DNA of 5,365 bases from NCBI GenBank assembly GCA_018716545.1, contig DVJU01000011.1:1-5365 (forward strand), given 5' to 3'. The position numbers and the translations under genes are program-made. Shown piece by piece: positions 1 through 4,870 of this stretch; position 1 is the first letter of the stretch, and each line of letters begins with the position of its first letter. Below the pieces are notes generated by a model. That model was not told the origin of the DNA and ran no database searches. It worked only from the letters and a program-made list of their open reading frames with translations. This stretch comes from Scatomorpha pullicola (GTDB lineage Bacteria; Bacillota; Clostridia; Oscillospirales; Oscillospiraceae).

Positions 1-53
1 GCGCCCTGCCGCTGGTGACCTCGCTGCTGGAGACTGTGGAGGGGCTGCTGTGA
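1..53 (+). CDS. spoIIIAD: C-terminal end of stage III sporulation protein AD (partial)
   Basis: Only the last 16 codons and the TGA stop (51-53) are in the window; the frame starts at base 3 and reads ALPLVTSLLETVEGLL. The fragment is hydrophobic and ends in a short amphipathic helix, as expected for the end of the polytopic membrane protein SpoIIIAD. The call rests mainly on position: in spore formers spoIIIAD directly precedes spoIIIAE, and the stop overlaps the spoIIIAE start in a GTGA. The residues alone are too few to prove identity. Confidence 0.6.
   Translation, partial: ALPLVTSLLETVEGLL
38..42 (+). promoter_or_regulatory. Ribosome binding site of spoIIIAE
   Basis: GGAGG lies 7 bases before the GTG at 50, inside the end of the upstream gene. 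It supports the GTG start, which is also placed directly before a typical signal peptide. Confidence 0.75.
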
Positions 54-1147
54 AAAGACTGATTGTGCTTCTCCCGCTTCTGGCGCTTCTGCTGGCAGCG
101 CCGGCGAGAGCCGTGGGACTGGACGCCGAGCAGTACGACATCTTCGGAGCGTCGGAGGTGGACGAGTCCATTCCGGACGAGGCTCAGGACATCCTGGGCG
201 ACGTGGGAGTCAAAGACGCGCTGGAGCCGGAGGGGCTGTTTTCGCGGCTGTGGTCGGCGCTGGGGGAGCGGCTGCGCGGCCTCTGGGGCGAAGCCGCGGC
301 GGGGGCGGTCAAGCTCCTGGCCGTCGCCGCGCTCATATCCGCGTGCTCGGCCTTCGCCACGGACGCTTCGCGCCGGTACGTGAGCATCGCGGGCTGTCTT
401 GCCGTGGCGGGAGTGGCCTTCGGGGACGCTTCGGCGTGGATAAACACCGGCGCGGAGACCATAGAGGAGCTCAACCTCTTTTCCCACGCGCTGCTGCCCT
501 GCCTCGCGGCCACTGCGGCTGCGGGCGGCTCTGCCGCCGGGGCGGCGGCAAAGTACGCGGCCACGAGCCTGTTCATGGACGTTTTCATAACGCTCAGCCG
601 CAGTTTGCTGCTGCCGCTGGCGTATGCGCTGCTGGCGGTGCGCACTGCGTCCGCCGCCCTGGGCAACAGCGCCCTGGACGGAGCCGCCCGGCTGATAAAG
701 TGGCTGTGCACGCTGCTGACGACCGTGGTGATGACCGCGTTTACCGTGTATCTCAGCCTGTCCGGAGCGGTCACCGGCGCGGCGGACGTCGTGACCAGCA
801 AGGCGGCCAAGACGGCGATATCCACGGTTTTGCCCGTGGTCGGCGGGATAATATCCGACGCGGCGGGGACGCTGGTCGCCGGAGCCGGACTGCTGCGCTC
901 GGCGGTCGGTGCGCTGGGCGCGGTGGTCATCGCGGCGATATGCCTGACGCCGTTTTTGGCGCTCGCGCTCAGGTATCTGCTGTACAAGGCCGCCGCGGCG
1001 CTGGCGCACTGCTTCGCGGACAGCGACCTGGCGGGGCTTATCGGGGACGTCGGCGGAGTGTTCGGCCTGGTGCTGGGCGTCACGGGCGCCTGCGCTGCGA
1101 TGCTCTACATATCCATAATTTCGGCGGTTAAGGCGGTGGGAGTATGA
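50..1147 (+). CDS. spoIIIAE: Stage III sporulation protein AE, polytopic membrane protein
   Basis: SpoIIIAE is a mother-cell integral membrane component of the SpoIIIA-SpoIIQ channel joining mother cell and forespore after engulfment. The product has 365 residues, slightly shorter than the roughly 400 of B. subtilis. Residues 1-21 form a signal peptide (MKRL, a run of Leu, then APARA). An acidic, soluble stretch (about 22-83) follows, as in the family. From about residue 84 there are repeated hydrophobic segments (about 84-105, 111-128, 172-199, 213-240, 255-285, 288-311, 328-358). The family hallmark is visible around 251-288: KAAKTAISTVLPVVGG, then IISDAAGTLVAGAGLL. The GTG start overlaps the preceding stop, and the TGA stop overlaps the ATG of spoIIIAF. 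Transcription should come from a sigma-E promoter before spoIIIAA, outside the window. Identity is secure; the exact topology is inferred from hydrophobicity by eye. Confidence 0.93.
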   Translation: MKRLIVLLPLLALLLAAPARAVGLDAEQYDIFGASEVDESIPDEAQDILGDVGVKDALEPEGLFSRLWSALGERLRGLWGEAAAGAVKLLAVAALISACSAFATDASRRYVSIAGCLAVAGVAFGDASAWINTGAETIEELNLFSHALLPCLAATAAAGGSAAGAAAKYAATSLFMDVFITLSRSLLLPLAYALLAVRTASAALGNSALDGAARLIKWLCTLLTTVVMTAFTVYLSLSGAVTGAADVVTSKAAKTAISTVLPVVGGIISDAAGTLVAGAGLLRSAVGALGAVVIAAICLTPFLALALRYLLYKAAAALAHCFADSDLAGLIGDVGGVFGLVLGVTGACAAMLYISIISAVKAVGV

Positions 1148-1614
1148 TAGCCTCGTGGGTTCGCACGCTTGTGGGTGCGGCGGTGTTCTGCGCCCTGGCC
1201 GTGACGCTCTGCCCCGAGGGCAGGCCGAAGCGCGTGTGCCGGATGGCGTCGGCCTGCATAATGGCCATAGCGCTGCTCTCGCCCGTGCTCAGCCTGGAGC
1301 CGGAGACGCTTGCCGAGGAGGCGACGCGCTATTCCCGCGCGGCGCAGGCCGTTACGGCGGACGCCGAGGAGAACGCCTCGCTGTACGAACGCCGTGTCAT
1401 AGAGCGCGAGTGCGCGGCATATATATCGGACAGGGCGGACGCGCTGGGGGTGGATGCCGCGGGCATCGCCGTCACGGCCAGGTGGAGTGTGGACGGATTC
1501 TGGTACCCCTGGGAGTGCTCCGTGGGCGCGGCCTACTCCGACGCGCTCGCCGGTTCGATAGAGGCGGAGCTGGGCATAGCGCGCGAGCGCATCAGCTGGG
1601 AGGCGGTGGAGTGA
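1144..1614 (+). CDS. spoIIIAF: Stage III sporulation protein AF
   Basis: SpoIIIAF is a small mother-cell membrane protein of the SpoIIIA channel with a soluble C-terminal domain of the ring-building-motif type. This product has 156 residues; the B. subtilis protein is about 205. Two membrane helices are visible at about 7-23 and 34-52, separated by the short loop CPEGRPKRVCR, which matches the family pattern of a Pro/Gly loop with basic residues. A charged helical linker follows (about 53-90). The C-terminal part fits the alpha-beta-beta-alpha-beta order: helix about 85-102, strand GIAVTARWSV, strand near PWECSVGA, helix ALAGSIEAELGI, last strand RISWEAV. The ATGA overlap with spoIIIAE and the GTGA overlap with spoIIIAG indicate coupled translation. 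The identity is supported by both fold pattern and gene order; sequence similarity in this family is low. Confidence 0.88.
   Translation: MIASWVRTLVGAAVFCALAVTLCPEGRPKRVCRMASACIMAIALLSPVLSLEPETLAEEATRYSRAAQAVTADAEENASLYERRVIERECAAYISDRADALGVDAAGIAVTARWSVDGFWYPWECSVGAAYSDALAGSIEAELGIARERISWEAVE
1396..1425 (+). promoter_or_regulatory. Candidate internal sigma-E-type promoter within spoIIIAF
   Basis: GTCATAGA (1396-1403) is followed after 14 bases by CATATATA (1418-1425). The sigma-E pattern in B. subtilis is close to GTCATATT, 14-15 bases, CATACA-T. Here the first element matches at 6 of 8 positions and the second keeps CATA and one further A, with the expected spacing. It stands about 190 bases upstream of spoIIIAG. 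From memory, B. subtilis also has an internal spoIIIA promoter serving the last two genes. The match is imperfect, and the AT-rich bases also encode Tyr-Ile with favoured ATA codons, so chance is a real possibility. Confidence 0.33.
1598..1603 (+). promoter_or_regulatory. Ribosome binding site of spoIIIAG
   Basis: GGGAGG lies 7 bases before the GTG at 1611. It decides the start in favour of this GTG, which overlaps the spoIIIAF stop, over the in-frame ATG at 1650, which lies inside the region leading into the membrane helix and has no good Shine-Dalgarno. Confidence 0.7.
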
Positions 1615-1928
1615 CGTTTTCGTTCAAGAGCCTTGCAAAGTATAAGTACATGATCATACTCGGCGTGTGCGCGCTCGTGCTGCTCCTGCTTCCGACGGGT
1701 TCGGGCGAGCCGGACTCGCTCGCGCAGGGCGACGAAGCCCGGCTGGAGAGCGTGCTGGGCGAGGTATCCGGCGCAGGCCGCGTGAGCGTGCTGTGCTCCG
1801 AGTCCGGAGCCGCTATAGTATGTGAGGGCGCTGACGACGCCAAAGTGCGTCTTGCGATAGTTGAGGCGGTCAAGGCCTACACCGGCCTGGGCAGCGACAA
1901 GATCACGGTGCTGAAAATGGAGCAATAG
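1611..1928 (+). CDS. spoIIIAG: Stage III sporulation protein AG, short form
   Basis: SpoIIIAG forms a large multimeric ring in the space between mother-cell and forespore membranes, as part of the SpoIIIA-SpoIIQ channel. The product is 105 residues, less than half of the 229 in B. subtilis. A basic N-terminus (FKSLAKYKY) precedes one membrane helix (about 14-28). A short linker leads into the ring-building motif: helix about 41-54, strand RVSVLCSE (57-64), strand AAIVCEGADD (67-76), helix AKVRLAIVEAVKAYTGLGSD (77-96), last strand KITVLKME. The family signature V-x-EGADD followed by the V-x-LKM end is clear. What is missing is the long insertion between the first two strands, which in B. subtilis forms the upright beta-triangle barrel. 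Start is GTG overlapping the spoIIIAF stop (GTGA). Identity comes from signature and position. Confidence 0.87.
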   Translation: MTFSFKSLAKYKYMIILGVCALVLLLLPTGSGEPDSLAQGDEARLESVLGEVSGAGRVSVLCSESGAAIVCEGADDAKVRLAIVEAVKAYTGLGSDKITVLKMEQ

Positions 1929-1931
1929 TTT

Positions 1932-1938
1932 AAGGAGG
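1932..1938 (+). promoter_or_regulatory. Ribosome binding site of spoIIIAH
   Basis: AAGGAGG, a full consensus Shine-Dalgarno, lies 6 bases before the ATG at 1945, in the 16-base gap after spoIIIAG. It is the strongest ribosome binding site in the sporulation part of the window, suggesting SpoIIIAH is made at a higher level than the membrane subunits before it. Confidence 0.85.
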
Positions 1939-1944
1939 ACGACA

Positions 1945-2568
1945 ATGAAGAAAGCAAAACGCAACATCATCATCGCGGCGGTACTGGTGCTTGTCTGCGC
2001 GGCGGTGTACCTCAACTGGTCGTACAACGCATCTGACGAGAGCGAGCCGGTGGACGCGGCGGACGACGCTAACGGCGCTCAGACGGCCGGCACCCAGGAC
2101 AGCACGGACGACTACTTCGCCCAGGCTCGCCTGGCGCGTCAGACATCGCGCGACGAGGCGCTGGGGCTGCTGGAGACCGCTGCGGCCAGCGAGGGCGCTT
2201 CCCAGGAGACGATAGACGCCTCAATGGACGCGATAGCGGCCATGGCCACCTGGTCGATGCAGGAGACGCAGATCGAAAACCTCCTGCTCGCAAAGAACTT
2301 TGCCGACGCGGTGGTCTACATCTCCTCGGACGGCGTGACGGTTGCAGTCCCGGCTCCGGTGGAGGGGCTGAACTCCGCCGAAGTGGCGCAGATCACCGAG
2401 ACGGTCATCGGCGAAACGGGCTGCACCGCCGAGGACATACGCGTCATAGAGGTCAAGGGCGGAGGCAATGCGTCCGTTACCTCGACGCCGGCTCCTTCCC
2501 CTGCGGCCAGCCCGGCGCCCGAAGCCTCCGATGCGGCCGGATCACTTGATACGGCAGATACCGAATAA
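1945..2568 (+). CDS. spoIIIAH: Stage III sporulation protein AH
   Basis: SpoIIIAH is the mother-cell membrane protein whose extracellular ring-building domain binds SpoIIQ of the forespore, bridging the two membranes and aiding engulfment. The product has 207 residues (218 in B. subtilis). A basic start (MKKAKR) precedes one membrane helix (about 8-24), then NWSYNAS. An acidic, flexible stretch (about 30-54) leads to DDYFAQARLARQTSRDEALGLL (split: about 55-76), the conserved helical entry of the family with its R-x-x-R-x-x-A pattern. Further helices (about 87-118) end in NLLLAKNFADAVVYI, then DGVTVAVPAP, a helix near 143-157 and the last strand IRVIEV (165-170). Residues 171-207 form an extra GGGN-plus-Pro/Ala/Ser/Thr-rich acidic tail beyond the normal end of the domain. 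It is the last gene before a strong terminator, so it closes the spoIIIA operon. Isoleucine codons here are mostly ATC, unlike in spoIIIAE and spoIIIAF. Confidence 0.92.
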   Translation: MKKAKRNIIIAAVLVLVCAAVYLNWSYNASDESEPVDAADDANGAQTAGTQDSTDDYFAQARLARQTSRDEALGLLETAAASEGASQETIDASMDAIAAMATWSMQETQIENLLLAKNFADAVVYISSDGVTVAVPAPVEGLNSAEVAQITETVIGETGCTAEDIRVIEVKGGGNASVTSTPAPSPAASPAPEASDAAGSLDTADTE

Positions 2569-2583
2569 GTGCGCAAAACTGCG

Positions 2584-2628
2584 CGCCCCTGCGGCTCCAC
2601 GGCGGGAAGGAGACGCAGGGGCGTTTTT
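2584..2628 (+). terminator. Intrinsic terminator closing the spoIIIA operon
   Basis: A perfect 10-bp GC-rich inverted repeat pairs CGCCCCTGCG (2584-2593) with CGCAGGGGCG (2614-2623), directly followed by TTTTT (2624-2628). Inside it, CTCC (2595-2598) can pair with GGAG (2609-2612) across one mismatch, leaving a 10-base loop. It starts 15 bases after the spoIIIAH stop. This is a textbook Rho-independent terminator that should shield the following vegetative operon from sporulation transcription. A short A-run upstream (2575-2578) would make it at best weakly bidirectional. Confidence 0.94.
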
Positions 2629-2677
2629 ACATGGCTCCAGCCTTTGGTGCCGCGCGAAAAAGAGCCGCAATATATGG

Positions 2678-2706
2678 TTGAAATCCGCCGTTCTCTGGGT
2701 TATAAT
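2678..2706 (+). promoter_or_regulatory. Strong sigma-A promoter of the asp23-nusB-xseAB-ispA operon
   Basis: TTGAAA (2678-2683, 5 of 6 consensus) and TATAAT (2701-2706, perfect) are separated by exactly 17 bases. The element sits in a locally AT-rich island between the terminator and the asp23 ribosome binding site. The expected transcription start is near 2712-2714, giving a leader of about 39 bases. No other site in the gap competes. This should drive vegetative expression of the whole downstream operon. Confidence 0.9.
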
Positions 2707-2713
2707 AGTACAT

Positions 2714-2726
2714 TGCCAATATGGCA
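2714..2726 (+). repeat. Small palindrome TGCCA-ATA-TGGCA at the predicted transcription start
   Basis: Two perfect 5-base arms (2714-2718 and 2722-2726) surround a 3-base centre, and the sequence lies exactly at the expected start of the asp23 transcript. It could be an operator for a dimeric repressor, or simply a short 5' hairpin on the mRNA (the loop is tight). No regulator can be named from the sequence, and a repeat this short can arise by chance. Confidence 0.35.
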
Positions 2727-2736
2727 CAAGCGAAAT

Positions 2737-2743
2737 AAGGAGG
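2737..2743 (+). promoter_or_regulatory. Ribosome binding site of the asp23-family gene
   Basis: AAGGAGG lies 8 bases before the ATG at 2752. It fixes the start there, although the frame stays open upstream to a GTG at 2569: that extension would run through the terminator hairpin and the promoter. Confidence 0.9.
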
Positions 2744-2751
2744 TTCACGCA

Positions 2752-3117
2752 ATGGGCGAGAACTACATCACCTGCCAGGGCGAAAAGGGCAGCATCTATA
2801 TCTCTGAGGACGTGCTCACCGGCATGGTAAAGGCCGCAGTTTCCGAGATCGACGGAGTGGCCGCTCTCGCGAACAACGCGGGCGCGGATCTGGCCGAGCT
2901 GCTTGGCATCAAGAACCCCGGTAAGGGTCTGAAGGTTCAGATAGAGGACGGAAAGATGACCGTCGACGTGATAATCATGGTGCGCTACGGCTGCAACGTC
3001 GTGGGCGTCGCGCAGCAGGTGCAGGATGCGGTGACCCAGGCCGTGGAGTCCATGGCCGGCATGGGCACCCCCGTGGTCAACGTCCACGTCTCCGGCGTGG
3101 CATTCGACAAGCAATGA
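2752..3117 (+). CDS. yqhY: Asp23/Gls24 family envelope stress response protein (YqhY-like)
   Basis: This 121-residue protein belongs to the Asp23/Gls24 family (DUF322). Members are abundant, mostly membrane-associated or cytosolic proteins linked to envelope homeostasis; B. subtilis YqhY, encoded near nusB, has been linked to acetyl-CoA carboxylase control. Visible family marks: GSIYISEDVLTGMVKAAVSEIDGV (about 13-36), a central VQIEDGKMTVDVIIMVRYG (62-80), a helix with VAQQVQDAVTQAVESM (86-101), and the end VVNVHVSGVAF (108-118). No signal peptide or membrane helix is seen. It is the first gene of a transcript with a near-consensus promoter and ribosome binding site, and its isoleucine codons are mainly ATC (6 of 8), which together suggest high expression. 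The stop overlaps the nusB start (ATGA). The family call is firm; the precise function is not known. The symbol is given by gene order. Confidence 0.93.
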   Translation: MGENYITCQGEKGSIYISEDVLTGMVKAAVSEIDGVAALANNAGADLAELLGIKNPGKGLKVQIEDGKMTVDVIIMVRYGCNVVGVAQQVQDAVTQAVESMAGMGTPVVNVHVSGVAFDKQ

Positions 3118-3596
3118 CCAGGCGCAGGGCAAGGGAGGCCGCCGTTCGGCTGATTTACGCCCAGGCCGCGTCGCTGCAAGACCCGGACGCACTGGTTGAC
3201 GAATACTTTGAGCCCGAGCATCTTGCGACCTTGCAGGATGAGGAGGGCGCCATAGCGGAAGCGCCCGGCGACGAGGAGCTGGCATACATCCGCTCGCTGG
3301 TGCGCCTGTCCACCGAGCACAGGCTCGAGCTGGACGAGCTGGTGCGCCGCCATGCTCACGGCTGGAGGCCGGAGCGCATTACGCGCACCGCGATGGCCGT
3401 GCTCAGGTGCGCGCTGACCGAGATACTCTATCTCGGCGACGCCGACGTCACGCCCAGTGTGGCCATAAGCGAGGCGGTGGAGCTGGCAAAGAGCTTCGAG
3501 GAGCCGGAGACCGTCTCGTTCATAAACGGCGTCCTCGGCGGCTTCATGCGCGGCGAGGCCGGGCAGGACGAGGCCGCGGCGGAGAGCGCGGAATGA
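3114..3596 (+). CDS. nusB: Transcription antitermination protein NusB
   Basis: NusB is a cytosolic all-helical RNA-binding protein that, with S10 (NusE), binds boxA in rRNA leaders and supports antitermination and ribosome assembly. The product is 160 residues, a little longer than the usual 130-150. The N-terminus TRRRAREAAVRLIYAQ (2-17) is the typical basic first helix. The C-terminal core shows GWRPERITRTAMAVLRCALTEI (about 83-104), then PSVAISEAVELAKSFEEPETVSFINGVLGGF (split across 114-144), matching the family's P-x-x-V-A-I-N-E-A-V-E-L-A-K and F-x-N-G-V-L. Differences are Ser in place of Asn in I-N-E-A and Thr at the often acidic site before A-x-L-R. The extra length is an acidic loop (about 40-56) and an acidic Ala-rich tail (147-160). 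It overlaps both neighbours by ATGA and has no clear Shine-Dalgarno, so translation is probably coupled to the gene before it. In B. subtilis folD follows nusB; here xseA follows directly. Confidence 0.94.
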   Translation: MTRRRAREAAVRLIYAQAASLQDPDALVDEYFEPEHLATLQDEEGAIAEAPGDEELAYIRSLVRLSTEHRLELDELVRRHAHGWRPERITRTAMAVLRCALTEILYLGDADVTPSVAISEAVELAKSFEEPETVSFINGVLGGFMRGEAGQDEAAAESAE

Positions 3597-4870
3597 GCGC
3601 GCAGGAAGCTCTGACGGTATCACAGCTCAACGCGTACATAAAGTCTCTGGTCGACAGGGACGATTTCCTCGGCTCCGTGGCCGTGCGCGGCGAGCTGTCC
3701 AACTACAAGATCTACCCCTCGGGACACCACTACTTCACGCTCAAGGACGCCGAGAGCTCGCTCAAGTGCGTCATGTTCCGCTCCGCCGCGGGCAAGCTGC
3801 GCTTCCGCCCGGAGAGCGGCATGGGCGTCACGGCCTGGGGGCGCATAAGCGTGTACCCGCGCGACGGGGCTTACCAGCTCTACTGCGAGGCGCTTATGCC
3901 AGAGGGCTTCGGCGACCTGCAGATGGCCTACGAGCAGCTCAAGGCCAAGCTGGAGAAAGAGGGGCTCTTTGACCGCAGCCACAAAAAGCCGATACCGCGC
4001 TATCCCGAGCGCATTGCGGTCATCACCTCCAGCGCCGGTGCGGCCGTGCACGACATCATACGCGTGCTGCGCCGCCGCTGGCCGATGGGCAAGATAATGC
4101 TCCTGCCCGTCCGCGTCCAGGGCGTCGAGGCGCCCGGCGAGATCGCCGCCGCACTGCGATACGCAAGCGAGCACAAGGTGGCCGACGTGGTGATAACCGG
4201 ACGCGGCGGCGGCTCGATAGAAGACCTGTGGGCGTTCAACGACGAGCGCGTCGCTCGGGCGATATACGACTGCGAGATACCCGTCATATCAGCCGTCGGG
4301 CACGAGCCGGACGTGACGATCGCGGACTTCGTGGCAGACCTGCGCGCGGCTACGCCGTCCAACGCGGCCGAGCTGGCCGCGCCGGACGTGACAGAGCTGA
4401 TGCAGGCCATCGACAGCGCCATGCGCAGATTGGAAAACTCGATGGCCAAACGCATATCTGGTTCGCGCGAGGCGCTCGAGGCGCTCTCGTCCCGTCGTGT
4501 GCTCCAGTCGGCCACGGGCTTCATAGAACAGCGCCGCTCCCAGGTGGAGACGCTGCGCGTAAGGCTGGAGGCCGCCTCCGGTTTCGCCTCAAAGAGCAGG
4601 TCGCAGCTGGACAACCTCGCCTCGCGGATGGATTCGGCCTTGGATGCGGCCATGACGCGCAAGAAGAACGAATACCTGCGCGCGGCGGCCAAGCTCGACG
4701 CGCTCAGTCCGCTGAAGGTGCTGTCACGCGGCTATGCGATAGCCATGGACAAAGACGGCCGTGCGGTAAAAGACAGCTCCGGCGTCCGCGCCGGGGACAA
4801 GCTCACGGTGCGCCTTGCCAGCGGTGCGCTGGGGTGCAGGGTGGAGGATGTATATGGAAAACAAGACTGA
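3593..4870 (+). CDS. xseA: Exodeoxyribonuclease VII large subunit
   Basis: XseA is the catalytic large subunit of exonuclease VII, which degrades single-stranded DNA from both ends to short acid-soluble pieces in repair and recombination. The product has 425 residues (about 450 in B. subtilis and E. coli). An N-terminal OB-fold domain is visible (about 7-104): LTVSQLNAYIKSLV, VAVRGELSNYK, SGHHYFTLKD, VTAWGRISVYPRDGAYQLYC. The nuclease domain follows, with PIPRYPERIAVITSSAGAAV (133-152), the hallmark GRGGGSIEDLWAFNDE (203-218) and SAVGHEPDVTIADFVADLRA (233-252) then ATPSNAAE. Residues about 265-370 form a long charged helical region as in the family, the likely XseB-binding part. The conserved tail LSPLKVLSRGYAI (371-383) leads to a final small beta domain. 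The ATG at 3593 overlaps the nusB stop and has GGAG 8 bases upstream. No key motif is missing. Confidence 0.97.
   Translation: MSAQEALTVSQLNAYIKSLVDRDDFLGSVAVRGELSNYKIYPSGHHYFTLKDAESSLKCVMFRSAAGKLRFRPESGMGVTAWGRISVYPRDGAYQLYCEALMPEGFGDLQMAYEQLKAKLEKEGLFDRSHKKPIPRYPERIAVITSSAGAAVHDIIRVLRRRWPMGKIMLLPVRVQGVEAPGEIAAALRYASEHKVADVVITGRGGGSIEDLWAFNDERVARAIYDCEIPVISAVGHEPDVTIADFVADLRAATPSNAAELAAPDVTELMQAIDSAMRRLENSMAKRISGSREALEALSSRRVLQSATGFIEQRRSQVETLRVRLEAASGFASKSRSQLDNLASRMDSALDAAMTRKKNEYLRAAAKLDALSPLKVLSRGYAIAMDKDGRAVKDSSGVRAGDKLTVRLASGALGCRVEDVYGKQD
4843..4847 (+). promoter_or_regulatory. Ribosome binding site of xseB
   Basis: GGAGG inside the end of xseA. It directly abuts an ATG at 4848 but lies 6 bases before the in-frame ATG at 4854, so the second ATG is the better start. 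A weaker AGGG at 4838-4841 could serve the first ATG, which would add only Met-Tyr. Confidence 0.7.

Noticed and set aside
184..1083. Long open frame on the minus strand (299 codons) opposite spoIIIAE
   Set aside because: It is the mirror of a high-GC coding region, rich in Ala, Ser, Thr and Pro without any domain pattern, and spoIIIAE on the + strand is convincing across its full length.
1092..1121. Second sigma-E-like -10 (CATAATTT, 1114-1121) near the end of spoIIIAE
   Set aside because: No -35-like element lies 14-15 bases upstream (that stretch is GC-rich and unrelated), so only half a promoter is present.
1155..1610. Upstream part of the open frame that ends as spoIIIAG
   Set aside because: This part is Gly/Arg-rich shadow reading of spoIIIAF; only the portion from the GTG at 1611 has protein-like character and a ribosome binding site.
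2633..2666. Weak inverted repeat GGCTC / GAGCC after the terminator
   Set aside because: Only 5 bp with a 24-base loop and no T-run; not enough for a terminator or a riboswitch.
2721..2738. Five-codon mini-cistron ATG-GCA-CAA-GCG-AAA-TAA ending in the asp23 Shine-Dalgarno
   Set aside because: It has no ribosome binding site and begins only about 8 bases after the predicted transcript start; there is no sign of an attenuation hairpin, so it is probably chance.
2569..2751. Upstream extension of the asp23 frame to a GTG at 2569
   Set aside because: It would translate the terminator hairpin, T-run and promoter; the ATG at 2752 has AAGGAGG at the right distance and matches the family's N-terminus.
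2542..3285. Minus-strand open frame of 247 codons crossing the intergenic gap
   Set aside because: It runs antisense through the spoIIIA terminator, the sigma-A promoter, the whole asp23 gene and the start of nusB, with no recognisable motif or ribosome binding site.
3407..3592. Possible N-terminal extension of xseA into the nusB region
   Set aside because: The extension is Arg/Gly-rich out-of-frame reading of nusB; the family N-terminus (LTVSQLNAYIK) begins right after the ATG at 3593.
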